From contig NZ_BJVA01000014.1 of NCBI RefSeq assembly GCF_007988905.1, forward strand, positions 1 through 64,000: a DNA stretch of 64,000 nt. The letters run 5' to 3'. Position numbers and translations under genes: made by a program. The notes below the pieces were generated by a model. It saw nothing but the letters and a program-made list of their open reading frames with translations. It did no database searches and had not been told where the DNA came from. How positions within the stretch are numbered: position 1 is the stretch's first letter; the number at the start of each line of letters is the position of its first letter. The stretch is from Gluconobacter kanchanaburiensis NBRC 103587. Its GTDB lineage: Bacteria > Pseudomonadota > Alphaproteobacteria > Acetobacterales > Acetobacteraceae. Below, piece by piece: positions 27,813 to 37,599 of this stretch.

Positions 27813-29096
27813 ATGACGGATAAGAAAGCTGTCAGGACAATCGCCGCCGCAACCGTTGGCAACGCACTGGAATTCTTCGACTTTACCGTCTTTACGGCCT
27901 ATGCGGTCTATATCGGCGACTATTTCTTCGGAAGTACGGACGATTATGTCCGGATTCTTCAGGCTGTTTCCGTCTTCGGTCTCGGTTTCGTCGCCCGCCC
28001 CCTGGGCGCTCTTCTGATCGGCTATTACGCCGATACGCGGGGCCGGAAGGCAGCGATGACCCTGACCCTGCTGTCCATGTGCATCGGCTCGCTGCTCATT
28101 GCGATCCTTCCGGGGTACAGGTCGATCGGCATCGCCGCTCCGGCCCTGCTGCTCGTAGCGCGCCTGCTTCAGGGATTTTCAGTAGGCGGCGAAATGGGGC
28201 CAGCCACGGCCTTTCTGGTCGAAGCCGCACCCGATACGAAAACATCACGCCGGGCCGCATCCTGGCAACTGGCCAGCCAGTCCTTCGCCACCATCGCTTC
28301 CGGCCTTCTAGGAGCGCTCCTGAGCATTCTCCTGACCCGTCAGGAACTTGCGGGCTGGGGATGGCGCATTCCCTTTGCGATCGGGGCGATGATCGGCCCC
28401 ATTGGCCTCTGGCTCCGGGGCGCCCTGGAAGAGACACTCGTCCCTGCCGAAAACGATACACCGCCTCCGCATATCCTATCAGTCTTCACGCGAATGCCCG
28501 TGGAAGTGCTGTCCGGAATGCTGATTACCGCAGGCGGAACCGTCCTTCAGTATTTCTTCCTGTACTGCGCCCTGTTTGCCGGTAAGAATCTGCATTTTCA
28601 TGCGCTACCCGCCCTTTCGGTCAATATCGCGATCGGTGCGGGAACGGCTTTCGGGGCAATTGCGAGCGGCTATCTGGTCTCAAGAGTCGGGCAAACGGCC
28701 ATCGTCGTAACATGCCGCATCATTCTGGCCTGCACCATCGTGCCGGTCTTCGTCCTGTTCTCTCACGGCGCGGGCTTCGTCACCGTCTTCGCCCTGCTTG
28801 GTTTTCTCGCCATTTTCCACGGCGCAGCCTCCGGGACCGGGACGGGAATTCTTGCGCGCCTCTTTCCCATGCCCGTCAGAACCATCGGCGTCGGATGCGC
28901 CTATTCACTGGCAGTCACGGTGTTTGGCGGCTCGGCCCAGCCAATCTTCACCGTCATCATCAACCACACCGGTAGCTCAGTCTCGTGGTGCTTCTACGTC
29001 GTGGTCATGGCGCTCCTGTCCACGGTGCCCTTTCTGTGGATGAGAAAACGTCTGCGCGACACCCCGACCATGCTGTCCACAGCGTCTGACACCTGA
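27813..29096 (+). CDS. MFS metabolite:H+ symporter
   Basis: A 427-residue inner-membrane transporter with 12 helices, of the ProP/KgtP/ShiA group. N-terminal ATVGNALEFFDFTVFTAYAV near residues 13-33 and RPLGALLIGYYADTRGRKAA near 62-82 (the MFS motif A) are diagnostic, as is GEMGPATAFLVEAAPDTKTS near 126. Relatives carry 2-oxoglutarate, shikimate, citrate or betaine. It follows the TonB receptor by 51 bp and precedes the M20 peptidase by 42 bp, so the three genes probably act on one nutrient. Confidence 0.92.
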   Translation: MTDKKAVRTIAAATVGNALEFFDFTVFTAYAVYIGDYFFGSTDDYVRILQAVSVFGLGFVARPLGALLIGYYADTRGRKAAMTLTLLSMCIGSLLIAILPGYRSIGIAAPALLLVARLLQGFSVGGEMGPATAFLVEAAPDTKTSRRAASWQLASQSFATIASGLLGALLSILLTRQELAGWGWRIPFAIGAMIGPIGLWLRGALEETLVPAENDTPPPHILSVFTRMPVEVLSGMLITAGGTVLQYFFLYCALFAGKNLHFHALPALSVNIAIGAGTAFGAIASGYLVSRVGQTAIVVTCRIILACTIVPVFVLFSHGAGFVTVFALLGFLAIFHGAASGTGTGILARLFPMPVRTIGVGCAYSLAVTVFGGSAQPIFTVIINHTGSSVSWCFYVVVMALLSTVPFLWMRKRLRDTPTMLSTASDT

Positions 29097-29138
29097 TTTT
29101 CATCACCCTGATCTTTCCAGCCATCTGAAAGCATTTTC

Positions 29139-30275
29139 ATGAAGATGTCCTCCGAAGACCTGTCGTCCTTCCTCGCCGAACTCAAGGACTGGGTCAGCAT
29201 CGAGACACCGACCACAAGCCCCGAAAAGGTGAACGAACTGGGACGGCTGATCATGTCCCGCGCCGAGGAGGCGGGCCTTGCCACCGAAATCCACACTGGA
29301 AACACGGATACCCGCGGCGCGGCCCTCGGCGACCACATCGTGCTGTACGACCCGCAAAGACGGTCGAACGAAAAGGGCATCCTGCTTCTCAGCCATATCG
29401 ACACCGTCCATCCGATCGGAACACTTGCCTACACCCTTCCCTGGAAAGAAGAGGGCGACCGGATCTATGGCCCCGGTATTGCCGACATGAAAGCAGGCGT
29501 CCTGCTCGCCTTCAGGGCGCTTGCGCGTCTGGCGCGGACATCACCGCTGCCGATCCGGATGCTGATCGTCTCCGACGAGGAAATCGGCAGCCCATCCTCC
29601 CGTCGGCTGATCGAGGAAGAAGCCGCAAAGGCAAAATATGTTCTCGTGACGGAGCCCGGGCGGCCGGGCAACGGGATCGTCAGCGGTCGCAAGGGTGTCG
29701 GGCGCTATTTTCTGTCCTGTCACGGACGACCCGCCCATTCCGGCCGGGCGCACGCCGAGGGACGCAGCGCCATCCGCGAACTGGCCCATCAGATCCTTGC
29801 CCTTGAAGCCATGACGGATGAAAGCCGGGGCATTACGGTCAATGTCGGTCTCATTACCGGCGGCACGGGGGCCAATGTCGTGGCGGAACATGCCTCTGCC
29901 GTCGTTGACCTCCGCGTGCCGGACCGTAAAACCGGAGCGGAAATGAACGCGCGTATTCTTGGTCTCAAGTCGGTTGATCCGGATGTTGCATTCACGGTGG
30001 AAGGCGATCTCAACCGTCCCGGTTACGTCAAGGATCAGGGCATTTCCGATCTGGTCCTGAAAGCCGAAAGCATTTCGAAGGCCGCTGGCCAGACCGTTTT
30101 CGATCTATCCAGCGGCGGCGGATCGGACGGAAATTTCTCCGCCGCCATGGGTGTCCCCACACTCGATGCACTCGGGATCGTCGGGGACGGTGCCCATACA
30201 TTGCAGGAGTACATCGAAGTCTCCAGCATCCCGGTACGATGGAATCTTCTGACGGAACTAATCCTGCAAGGCTGA
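29139..30275 (+). CDS. M20 family metallopeptidase (glutamate carboxypeptidase-like)
   Basis: A 378-residue two-zinc hydrolase. Metal ligands are visible: the HxD in LLSHIDTVHPIG near residue 88, Asp in GPGIADMKAG near 117, the catalytic Glu pair in VSDEEIGSPS near 150, and the last His in GDGAHTLQEYI near 352. Lid-domain residues such as CHGRPAHSGRAHAEGRSAI near 197 are typical of carboxypeptidase G2 and acetylornithine deacetylase relatives. It hydrolyses an amide or carbamate bond of an N-acyl amino acid. No signal peptide is visible, so it acts in the cytosol after uptake by the preceding MFS. The stop is followed by a bidirectional hairpin. Confidence 0.9.
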   Translation: MKMSSEDLSSFLAELKDWVSIETPTTSPEKVNELGRLIMSRAEEAGLATEIHTGNTDTRGAALGDHIVLYDPQRRSNEKGILLLSHIDTVHPIGTLAYTLPWKEEGDRIYGPGIADMKAGVLLAFRALARLARTSPLPIRMLIVSDEEIGSPSSRRLIEEEAAKAKYVLVTEPGRPGNGIVSGRKGVGRYFLSCHGRPAHSGRAHAEGRSAIRELAHQILALEAMTDESRGITVNVGLITGGTGANVVAEHASAVVDLRVPDRKTGAEMNARILGLKSVDPDVAFTVEGDLNRPGYVKDQGISDLVLKAESISKAAGQTVFDLSSGGGSDGNFSAAMGVPTLDALGIVGDGAHTLQEYIEVSSIPVRWNLLTELILQG

Positions 30276-30283
30276 CTGAAAAT

Positions 30284-30307
30284 GGCGCGCCTCAGAACAG
30301 GCGCGCC
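30284..30307. terminator. Bidirectional terminator hairpin
   Basis: GGCGCGCC occurs twice, 8 bases apart (30284-30291 and 30300-30307). Since it is self-complementary, the copies form a strong GC stem with loop TCAGAACA, followed by CGTTTCC. It separates the convergent M20 and LysE units. Confidence 0.65.
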
Positions 30308-30355
30308 CGTTTCCTGACTTTCAGGAAAATCTGCGCATATCGGCGGGGCGTGCCT

Positions 30356-30439
30356 TCAGTGATGGGCAATGCCGTAAGACACGATGGCGCAGGTTGCTCC
30401 TACGACGAAGCAGATCATGAAGAGAGAGGTTCTGGTCAT
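30356..30439 (-). CDS. Tiny membrane protein, 27 residues (putative)
   Basis: ATG at 30439, stop at 30356. The peptide MTRTSLFMICFVVGATCAIV followed by SYGIAHH is a single hydrophobic span with a basic N-terminus. It begins 3 bases after the LysE stop and GAGGG lies a few bases upstream, so it may be translated with LysE. It is too short for confident calling and no family is recognised. Confidence 0.35.
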   Translation of the reverse strand: MTRTSLFMICFVVGATCAIVSYGIAHH

Positions 30440-30442
30440 CGG

Positions 30443-31075
30443 TCAGGCCCTCCGGCTCAGCGCCAGTTTAAGGCTGAACGCCAGAAAAATGCTACCCGTC
30501 AGCCGGTCCATGCGCCGCACGACCGTCGCACTCGACAAAAACCGGCCCAAAGGCACCGTCAGCACAACGAGCAGCGCCAGCCACGAGAACGACAACAGCG
30601 CCTGAATGGCCGTCAGCAGGAGCGAAAACTCCTTCACGTTCACATGCGGCGGAATGAACTGCGGCATGAACGTCATATAGAAAATGCCGACCTTGGGATT
30701 GAGCAGATTCGTCAGCAATCCTCGGCTGAAGGCCGCACGGGCATCGGCCTGCACCGGCACCGCTTCCGCTGCCCCGAGCGACGTCCGGGGACGCAGGATC
30801 AATCCGATCCCGAGCCAGGCCAGATACAGCGCACCAGCCCATTTGACGACCGTAAACGCCGTTTCCGACGCGGCCAGCAGAGCCGTGAGACCAAATGCCG
30901 CCGCCAGCCCCCAGATCCCAAGCCCAAGACAGATCCCGACAACCGCCGCCAAACCAGCCTTCCAGCCCGACGTCGTGGCGGTGCGCAATGTCATGGCCGT
31001 ATCGAGGCCCGGCGTAATCGTGAAGACAGCAGCGGCGGCCGCAAAAGTAAGAAGAGGGATCAGGTAAGGATGCAT
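30443..31075 (-). CDS. LysE family amino-acid exporter
   Basis: A 210-residue inner-membrane exporter with six hydrophobic segments. The LysE/RhtB signature FTITPGLDTAMTLRTATTSG lies at residues 18-37, followed by GWKAGLAAVVGICLGLGIWG. The third segment has TAFTVVKWAGALYLAWLGIG near 72-92. Members export basic, branched or homoserine-type amino acids; substrate cannot be told. It is convergent with the M20 gene and may be part of the same island of amino-acid handling, but is on the other strand behind a terminator. Confidence 0.92.
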   Translation of the reverse strand: MHPYLIPLLTFAAAAAVFTITPGLDTAMTLRTATTSGWKAGLAAVVGICLGLGIWGLAAAFGLTALLAASETAFTVVKWAGALYLAWLGIGLILRPRTSLGAAEAVPVQADARAAFSRGLLTNLLNPKVGIFYMTFMPQFIPPHVNVKEFSLLLTAIQALLSFSWLALLVVLTVPLGRFLSSATVVRRMDRLTGSIFLAFSLKLALSRRA

Positions 31076-31121
31076 GATCAGAATCTACACCCCGCCCTGA
31101 AAATCCCCAATCCTCTTTTCT

Positions 31122-32693
31122 TTATCCGACCTTTGCAGCCACTGGCAGACGAATCAGGTAATCGAAAGCCGACAGGGACGCCTTTGCCCCCTCACCCATA
31201 GCAATGACGATCTGCTTGTATGGAACAGTCGTCGCATCACCGGCCGCGAAAACGCCTGGAACAGATGTCGCGCAATGATCATCAATGATGATTTCTCCGT
31301 AAGGGCTGAGCGTCAACGCGCCCTTGAGCCATTCGGTATTCGGCAGCAGGCCAATCTGAATGAACACGCCGTCCGTCCTGATCTGATGTAGCCCACCATC
31401 ACCGTCGCTATAGGCCAGGGCCGTGACCTCCTTGCCATTCCCTTCGATCTTCGTGGTGAGGGCATTGGTCAGGACCGTCACATTGGACAGACTCAGCAGC
31501 TTGTCCTGCAACACCTTGTCCGCCTTCAGATGCGCGCCACGCTGCAGCAACGTGACATGCGAGACGATGCCGGCAAGATCGATTGCCGCTTCCACACCGC
31601 TATTGCCACCGCCGGTGACAACAACCGGACGCCCCTTGTAGAATGGACCATCACAATGCGGGCAGTAAGCGACGCCCTTCGTGCGATATTCCTCTTCGCC
31701 CGGAACCCCCAGATGCCGCCAGCGCGCGCCGGTCGCAATGATGACCGTCTTCGAACGCAACGTCGCACCGCTTTCCAGAACGATCTGGTGCAGACCACCG
31801 ACTTCCTCAGCCGGGATCAGCTTCGCTGCAAGCTGGGATGCAATGATCTGCACGTCATACTGACGCACATGGGCTTCGAGCGCTGCCGAGAGTTTCGGCC
31901 CTTCCGTTTCCTGCACGGAAATGAAGTTCTCGATCCCGGCCGTATCCATGACCTGACCGCCAAACCGCTCCGCCACAAGACCAGTCCGCAGCCCCTTACG
32001 CGCGGAATAGATCGCCGCCGCATCGCCCGCAGGCCCAGCGCCAAGTACCAGCACGTCAAACGGTGCCATGTCGTTCAGCTTTTCCGCCGAACGTGCGACC
32101 GAAGCCGTATCCAGCTTGGCCAGAATATCCGCCACTTCCATCCGACCCGACGCAAAAGGCTCGCCATTCAGATAGACCTGCGGGACAGAACGAATGCCAA
32201 GACGCTCCACCTCGTCCTGAAAATCCGCGCCATCAATAGCGGTGTGACGGATCTTCGGATTCAGCACACTCATGGCATTGAGCGCCTGCACTACGTCCGG
32301 GCAGTTCTGGCAGGACTGCGAGAAATACGTCTCGAAATGGAACTCCCCGTCCAGTGCGCGGATCTGCTCGACCACATCTGCCTCGATTTTCGGCGGATGG
32401 CCGCTGACCTGAAGCAACGCCAGAACCAGAGACGTGAACTCATGCCCCATCGGCAGACCCGCAAAGCAGACCTGAATATCCGTATCGGGGCGGCGGATGA
32501 CGAAGGACGGCGTGCGGGAACCCTGCCCTTTGTCCGAAAACGTCACCTTGGGGGACAGGCTTGCAATGTCTTCCAGCAAGCCGCGCACTTCTGCCGAACG
32601 AGCATCCGCGCCAAGGGTCGCCTCAAGCACGACCGCATCACGCAGGTACTCCATATAGGCGCGCATCTGGGTTTTCAGGTCGTCCTGAAGCAT
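31122..32693 (-). CDS. ahpF: Alkyl hydroperoxide reductase subunit F
   Basis: A 523-residue FAD disulfide reductase that reloads AhpC. The N-terminal double thioredoxin fold ends with [15 protein letters not shown] near residue 130, and the flavin domain starts with [20 protein letters not shown] near 215. The second redox pair is in [17 protein letters not shown] near 345. NADH binding fits [18 protein letters not shown]. Length equals E. coli AhpF (about 521). The start is the first Met of the family pattern. It follows ahpC on the same strand with a 124-bp gap. Confidence 0.96.
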   Translation of the reverse strand: MLQDDLKTQMRAYMEYLRDAVVLEATLGADARSAEVRGLLEDIASLSPKVTFSDKGQGSRTPSFVIRRPDTDIQVCFAGLPMGHEFTSLVLALLQVSGHPPKIEADVVEQIRALDGEFHFETYFSQSCQNCPDVVQALNAMSVLNPKIRHTAIDGADFQDEVERLGIRSVPQVYLNGEPFASGRMEVADILAKLDTASVARSAEKLNDMAPFDVLVLGAGPAGDAAAIYSARKGLRTGLVAERFGGQVMDTAGIENFISVQETEGPKLSAALEAHVRQYDVQIIASQLAAKLIPAEEVGGLHQIVLESGATLRSKTVIIATGARWRHLGVPGEEEYRTKGVAYCPHCDGPFYKGRPVVVTGGGNSGVEAAIDLAGIVSHVTLLQRGAHLKADKVLQDKLLSLSNVTVLTNALTTKIEGNGKEVTALAYSDGDGGLHQIRTDGVFIQIGLLPNTEWLKGALTLSPYGEIIIDDHCATSVPGVFAAGDATTVPYKQIVIAMGEGAKASLSAFDYLIRLPVAAKVG

Positions 32694-32817
32694 CTTTTTT
32701 CTCCGGATTTCGGGACTGGAAAATTTCGAACCGGAAGACTGTCCGGCTCAGCCGCCCCCTAAGGAGGCGGAAGCGGGTGGCGCCCGAAAGCCCCACCCTG
32801 ATCAGATCCGGGAAAGA

Positions 32818-33381
32818 TCAGATCTTGCCGACGAGGTCGAGGGACGGCTTCAGCGTTTCGCCGCCTTCCTTCCACTTGGCCGGGCAGACTTCGCCCGGAT
32901 GGCTTGCGACATACTGCGCAGCCTGAATCTTCTCCAGAAGTTCGGTCGCGCTGCGGCCGACACCACCGGCGGTGATCTCAATGTACTGGATCTTGCCTTC
33001 CGGATCGATCAGGAACGTGCCGCGATCGGCCATGCCGGCTTCTTCTATCAGCACATCAAAGTTGCGTGCAATCGCACCCGTCGGATCGCCCAGCATCGTG
33101 TACTTGATCTTGCCGATAGCCGGGGACGTGTCGTGCCAGGCCTTGTGCGTGAAATGCTTGTCCGTGGAGACGGAGAAAATTTCCACGCCCAGCTTGTCGA
33201 AAGCGGCCTGATTGTCGGCGAGGTCTTCGAGTTCCGTCGGACAGACGAACGTGAAATCGGCCGGATAGAAGAAGAAGACGGACCACTTGCCGCGAACGTC
33301 GGAGTCCGTGACCGTGAGGAACTCACCGTTGCGGAAAGCATCGGTAGAGAAGGGCTTCAGCGGGGAGTTGATGCGTACCAT
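32818..33381 (-). CDS. ahpC: Alkyl hydroperoxide reductase subunit C (typical 2-Cys peroxiredoxin)
   Basis: A 187-residue peroxidase reducing H2O2 and organic peroxides. The peroxidatic Cys is C47 in [19 protein letters not shown], and the resolving Cys lies near residue 166 in [17 protein letters not shown] 33381 gives the exact E. coli AhpC length; the frame is open to 33432. Divergent OxyR lies 246 bp away, and AhpF follows downstream. Confidence 0.96.
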   Translation of the reverse strand: MVRINSPLKPFSTDAFRNGEFLTVTDSDVRGKWSVFFFYPADFTFVCPTELEDLADNQAAFDKLGVEIFSVSTDKHFTHKAWHDTSPAIGKIKYTMLGDPTGAIARNFDVLIEEAGMADRGTFLIDPEGKIQYIEITAGGVGRSATELLEKIQAAQYVASHPGEVCPAKWKEGGETLKPSLDLVGKI

Positions 33382-33627
33382 CAGACTGTCTCCTGACCTT
33401 GGGTTGGTGTTGTGTTGCGGACTCTGTGTCACACAGAAAGAGAGAGACAGGAAACAGTTCCTGTCAATATGACTGATCGCTAAAACCGAACTTATGAGAT
33501 GAAGATATCAAGCATCCCGATCATGATATGAACCCTGCCCTTAGGAAACAGCCTCTTCCGACGTTATTTTCCTTTAACAGGCAGAACCGCACTTCCCCAT
33601 GACGTTATTCGATCCTATCTATGAAAT

Positions 33628-34557
33628 ATGAGCTATGTTCCCCTTTCCGGCCTGTCCCTCCGCGATATTGAATATGTGGTTGCGGTCGATGACCTGCGCA
33701 ACTTCTCTCGCGCGGCTGAACGCTGCGGCGTCAGTCAGGCCGGACTGTCCGAACAGGTCCGCAAGCTCGAACAGCTTCTGGACGTCACCCTTTTCGAACG
33801 CTCACGACGTCACGTTGCGCCAACTCCCGATGGTGAGCGCCTGCTCGCACTGGGTCGCGAGGTGCTGGCGGCGGCGCGTAATCTGCTCGAAGTCGCCCGG
33901 GCGCAGACCGGCCCGATGGACGGCGCGTTGCGCCTCGGCGTCATCCCCACACTTGGCCCATATTACATTCCCGGCCTTCTCCCCCGGCTGCGGGAACATT
34001 ATCCCTCCCTTAGCCTTCGTCTGCGCGAGAGCATGACGAATACGCTCATTCACGCTCTGCGCAACAGCGAACTCGACGTTGCCCTGATGGCGCTACCCGT
34101 CCCTTCGGACTCCCTGGAAAGCGCGCCGATCTTCGAGGAATCCTTCCTCGCCGTTTTCCCGAGCACGCATGAGTTAGCACAAAAGCCGAAACTCTCCCTC
34201 AGCCAGCTTGGACGCCCGGACCTGCTCCTGCTGGAAGACGGCCACTGCCTGCGCGATCAGGCCCTGTCCGTCTGTCCGACCGTCCCCCGCGACGGCGAGC
34301 AGCGACTGGCCACCAGCCTTGAAATGCTATGGTACATGATCGGCGCCGGAGAAGGCTTTTCCCTTATTCCTCAACTAGCCCTGCGCAACCGAACCGATTT
34401 CGAGGACCTGATCACCGTCCGCACTCTCCCCGAGCGTGAGGCGCGCCGGACCATCGGCCTCACATGGCGCGCCTCCGATCCACGTGCACCCGTGTTCCGA
34501 GAATTTGCCGCCTATCTGCGCAGTATCACGCCGGAACACTGCCACCCACGTTCCTAA
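33628..34557 (+). CDS. oxyR: Hydrogen peroxide-responsive LysR regulator OxyR
   Basis: A 309-residue LysR protein. HTH residues 9-65 (LSLRDIEYVVAVDDLRNFSR, then SQAGLSEQVRKLEQLLD). The redox cysteines are C207 and C216 in DGHCLRDQALSVCPTV, nine apart as in E. coli C199/C208. The location divergent to ahpCF supports it as their activator. The intergenic region 33382-33627 probably holds the OxyR sites; I cannot pick them by eye. Confidence 0.93.
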   Translation: MSYVPLSGLSLRDIEYVVAVDDLRNFSRAAERCGVSQAGLSEQVRKLEQLLDVTLFERSRRHVAPTPDGERLLALGREVLAAARNLLEVARAQTGPMDGALRLGVIPTLGPYYIPGLLPRLREHYPSLSLRLRESMTNTLIHALRNSELDVALMALPVPSDSLESAPIFEESFLAVFPSTHELAQKPKLSLSQLGRPDLLLLEDGHCLRDQALSVCPTVPRDGEQRLATSLEMLWYMIGAGEGFSLIPQLALRNRTDFEDLITVRTLPEREARRTIGLTWRASDPRAPVFREFAAYLRSITPEHCHPRS

Positions 34558-35029
34558 ATCCAGAATTCCATGAACAGACGAAATATCGCGATCCTGATAT
34601 AGCCGGAACGGTTTACAGCGTAGTGCTGAGCTTTATGATCTTAGGAATCGCGGTGCAGACCTTCATCCTCCCGTCCACTGTCTGGCAGGGCTGCTGGATT
34701 TTGTCGTGTGGACAGCCCGGTGTGGCGATGAGCGGACCTTTCCCTGGCCATCGCGGGGAAAATTCCTAGACGAGAGCGCCCATTTCCGGAGCTGGACTTC
34801 CGGACTACTGCCCGGTCCGGACATGACATACTGGCGGGGTACGGCCTCTTCTGCCTCTTATTACGCACACTGGGAGCCGGGCACTTATCATCCCACCTAT
34901 CCCGGTTAAGAGACACAATCCGCCCTGCAATATTTCGGCAAAACGACGTTTCATTTCCGGCCAGCCGTCAGCACCTAGGTCCTCCGGCCTCCCCTTAAGC
35001 GTGAAGCCGTAAAGACCTGAGACTTATTT
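34558..35029. other. Intergenic region without a recognisable gene
   Basis: Short open frames occur on the plus strand (34706-34909) and minus strand but lack starts with ribosome sites or known motifs. The stretch lies between convergent oxyR and the secreted protein at 35030-35512. I see nothing to annotate. Confidence 0.5.
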
Positions 35030-35512
35030 TCACTGAACTGCGTTACAGCGACGGGTTGAACCCGGGAAATCGGAGCATTCGCCCTTCGCAGCTTCCCAGC
35101 CAAAGTCCATTTCGGGCCCTGCCATTCCGTTGTTCTGGAATTCGGTCGTCACCGCATTCACCTTGGTCACGCGTCCCTGGCCATACACCAGATCGACATA
35201 CCCGTTATGGAAACCCGGAACCTTTCCAACCCCTTCAAAATAGGTCGGTTTGCCGTCCTTGCCCGGCACGCCGAACAGCTTAACCACCTGCGCGGGCGTT
35301 GCATGTTCAAGCTTTCTGAGAAAATCCGGAGAGAGACTCTGACAACTGATTTCAGGTCGCGGATCCTCACCCACATTCGACTGCCAGCAGGCTCTCTGCC
35401 CCTTCAGGGGGGTCGCCCGCGCGTCCTGCATTCCTACAAACCCGGTACCCGCTAGCCCGCATCCAAAAACTACGGCTACCAAGAAACCCTTCGAATACCG
35501 CAAACGTACCAT
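35030..35512 (-). CDS. Exported hypothetical protein
   Basis: A 160-residue protein. ATG 35512 gives a signal peptide: MVRLRYSKGFLVAVVFGCGL, then AGTGFVGMQDARA and cleavage near residue 33. The mature part has cysteines in RACWQS, ISCQSLS, GECSDFPG and TRRCNAVQ, so two disulfides are possible. Middle text reads LEHATPAQVVKLFGVPGKD and FHNGYVDLVYGQGRVTKV, resembling small beta-rich periplasmic domains of the SmpA/BamE-like group; that similarity is weak. No family can be named. It is a single gene between oxyR and the antiporter. Confidence 0.65.
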   Translation of the reverse strand: MVRLRYSKGFLVAVVFGCGLAGTGFVGMQDARATPLKGQRACWQSNVGEDPRPEISCQSLSPDFLRKLEHATPAQVVKLFGVPGKDGKPTYFEGVGKVPGFHNGYVDLVYGQGRVTKVNAVTTEFQNNGMAGPEMDFGWEAAKGECSDFPGSTRRCNAVQ

Positions 35513-35622
35513 ATGTGAACACTCCACCAGAATTCTGTGTTTTCCAAACCTATCACAGCCGGCTTCACAGACCGACAGGGAGAACCGAACACCTTTTCCT
35601 GAAGTCTTTCTTCCCGACGGCG

Positions 35623-36882
35623 TCAGGCAGGAGGCGCGGTTTCGGGATAAAGACGCCGCACCACACGCTCCATCGTCAGGCCCTGCACGATGATCGTAAA
35701 GACAACCACGCCATAACAGACGGGAAGGAGCGTATCGCGCAGCTCGCCCGCAGGCAGCCCAAGCGCCAGCGCTACGGAAATGCCGCCCCGCAGCCCACCC
35801 CATGTCAGAACACCCAGCGCACGACCGCGCTCCCCCGGCCGCAGATGGACCGGCATCGTGGACAGGAAAACACTTGCCCCGCGAACCAGCACAGAAAGCG
35901 GAATCACCACCAGCATTGTCAGGAACGGAGGCAGATGAGGCCTGATTTCCAGCAGTTCAAAACCAATCAGCAGGAACAGCAGCGCATTGAGGATTTCGTC
36001 GATCAGGTTCCAGAAAAGGACCATTTCCTCGCGGGATTTCGCAGGGATCGACCGGTGCCCCGTTTTGCTGGCCAGACTCATTCCAGCCACCACCACAGCG
36101 ATAGGGCCTGACATATGCAGCCCATTCGCCAGGCTGTACGTCCCCGTGGCCAGCGCCAGAGACCCCAGAAGGTCGATCTGCATGTCGTCCACGCCCCGCA
36201 GCAGCAGGAGCGTCAGCCAGCCCGTGACAGCACCAAGTAGTCCTCCGCCCACGGCCTCAACCAGAAACCGCACAACGAAGTCCCCCATGGAAACAGACTC
36301 CGCCTCCCCCGTCGCCAATCCGATCATGGTTCCGAAAATAACGACCCCCACGCCGTCATTGAAAAGGCTCTCACCCGCGAAAGTCGCCTGAAGCGCGGGG
36401 GGCAGACCAAGACGCCGAAGCATCCCCACAACAGAAACGGGATCGGTCGGTGCCAGCATGGCACCTAAAAGCACACACCAGCTAAAGGGAACGGCAAGCC
36501 CGAAGACCGGAAAAATCAGCCAGACCGGCACAGCCAGCAGCCCCACGGCAAGCGATGTTCCCAGAATCGCAAGGGCGGCAACAGACTTTCCACGCGATAC
36601 CAGCAATCCGAGATCCACCTGCATCGCGCCCGCAAAAAGCAGGAAGGACAGTGCGCCGTCCAGCAAGGTGCGCGGAAGGTTGATCGTCCCGAGAAGGGTC
36701 TGGGGAACCTGTTGCAGGTCGTAGCCTGGAAACAGCGGATTCAGGAGCATGACAATCAGGGAAATCAGCATCGAGATCAGCAGGATCCCGATGGTCAGCG
36801 GAAGCTTCAACGTCCGGTAATTGATAATCCCGAACAACGTCGCCACAGCCAGCAACAGAGCAAACAGCCCCAGAGAGTTCAT
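35623..36882 (-). CDS. Na+/H+ antiporter, CPA1 family (second)
   Basis: A 419-residue inner-membrane exchanger with 12-13 helices. Motifs GAMLAPTDPVSVVGMLRRLG near residue 135 and GESLFNDGVGVVIFGTMIG near 160 contain the acidic pair of CPA1 exchangers. The last helices hold TWGGLRGGISVALALGLP near 375. ATG 36882 is chosen because GGGAGAGG lies upstream; the frame is open to 36954. It lacks the long cytoplasmic tail of the antiporter at 11435. It may maintain cytosolic pH in an acid-forming bacterium, which is an inference. Confidence 0.9.
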   Translation of the reverse strand: MNSLGLFALLLAVATLFGIINYRTLKLPLTIGILLISMLISLIVMLLNPLFPGYDLQQVPQTLLGTINLPRTLLDGALSFLLFAGAMQVDLGLLVSRGKSVAALAILGTSLAVGLLAVPVWLIFPVFGLAVPFSWCVLLGAMLAPTDPVSVVGMLRRLGLPPALQATFAGESLFNDGVGVVIFGTMIGLATGEAESVSMGDFVVRFLVEAVGGGLLGAVTGWLTLLLLRGVDDMQIDLLGSLALATGTYSLANGLHMSGPIAVVVAGMSLASKTGHRSIPAKSREEMVLFWNLIDEILNALLFLLIGFELLEIRPHLPPFLTMLVVIPLSVLVRGASVFLSTMPVHLRPGERGRALGVLTWGGLRGGISVALALGLPAGELRDTLLPVCYGVVVFTIIVQGLTMERVVRRLYPETAPPA

Positions 36883-36999
36883 ATCCGCAGGCCTCTCCCA
36901 GTTTTGCGCTCGGCCGTCCCGGTCGCGCCTCACGATATCGCAGGCTGGCGACACATTACCGCCCTTCTCCTAACTCCTTACAACAGGGCGAAGTTTCCT

Positions 37000-37400
37000 G
37001 CGAAAGCTCTCCTGCCCCATACTATCAGCGCCACCAGCCCTTCCGCCCCTGATCACAGACAGCCGTGGCAGCAGTCCCCTCGACATTGAGATCCGACAGA
37101 CGACTGACCAGAAAGCCCACAATCGCTGAGTCCTCCGCCGCCAGACCGTAACCTTCATGATCCAGAACATCCTGCGCACGCCTTTTGAAGCCTCGCGCAG
37201 GTTGCCCTCCAGCACACAGGGATTGATGTAGCTGCGCTTGCAGGCCGCAGGTGTGTTGCCAAGCTTGACCGCCATGGATTTGACGGCCGTGACGAGCTGT
37301 TTCTTGGTCTTGGTGTCGTACTGGGTGAATACACAAAACGTCACGGCAACAAGCTGTGTCACGGCCCAGGTGCATGAGCCCGCGTCTTTGCATTCATTCC
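37000..37400 (-). pseudogene. Remnant of a DNA topoisomerase IB C-terminus
   Basis: Reading leftward gives TWAVTQLVAVTFCVF, then KKQLVTAVKSMAVKLGNTPA, AACKRSYINPCVLEGNL, and after a frameshift GLAAEDSAIVGFL. These match the end of poxvirus-type bacterial topoisomerase IB, where the catalytic Tyr is in the SYIHP motif (here SYINP, His changed to Asn). Only the last third of the gene is present, and there is no start. It is a decayed copy. Confidence 0.65.
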
Positions 37401-37599
37401 GTGCATCCCATCCCTATTTCGGGACATAGAGCGTTGAGCAACGGCCGCAGTTTCTGAAGAAGGATGACCACCCCCCTCTTTCCTGCCACGTGACGGTAGA
37501 CCTGTGTATCTGCAATTACGCTTTCTTACCGTTCCTGACATGACAGTCATACGGTCCCGACGCATGACTTTTACGACGCATCCAAAGGAACCGGGCATC

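Noticed and set aside
33382-33627. Searched for an OxyR site by eye
   Set aside because: Several weak AT-rich matches; none met the spacing well enough to list.
34706-34909. 67-residue frame after oxyR
   Set aside because: No ribosome site, low complexity end and no family match.
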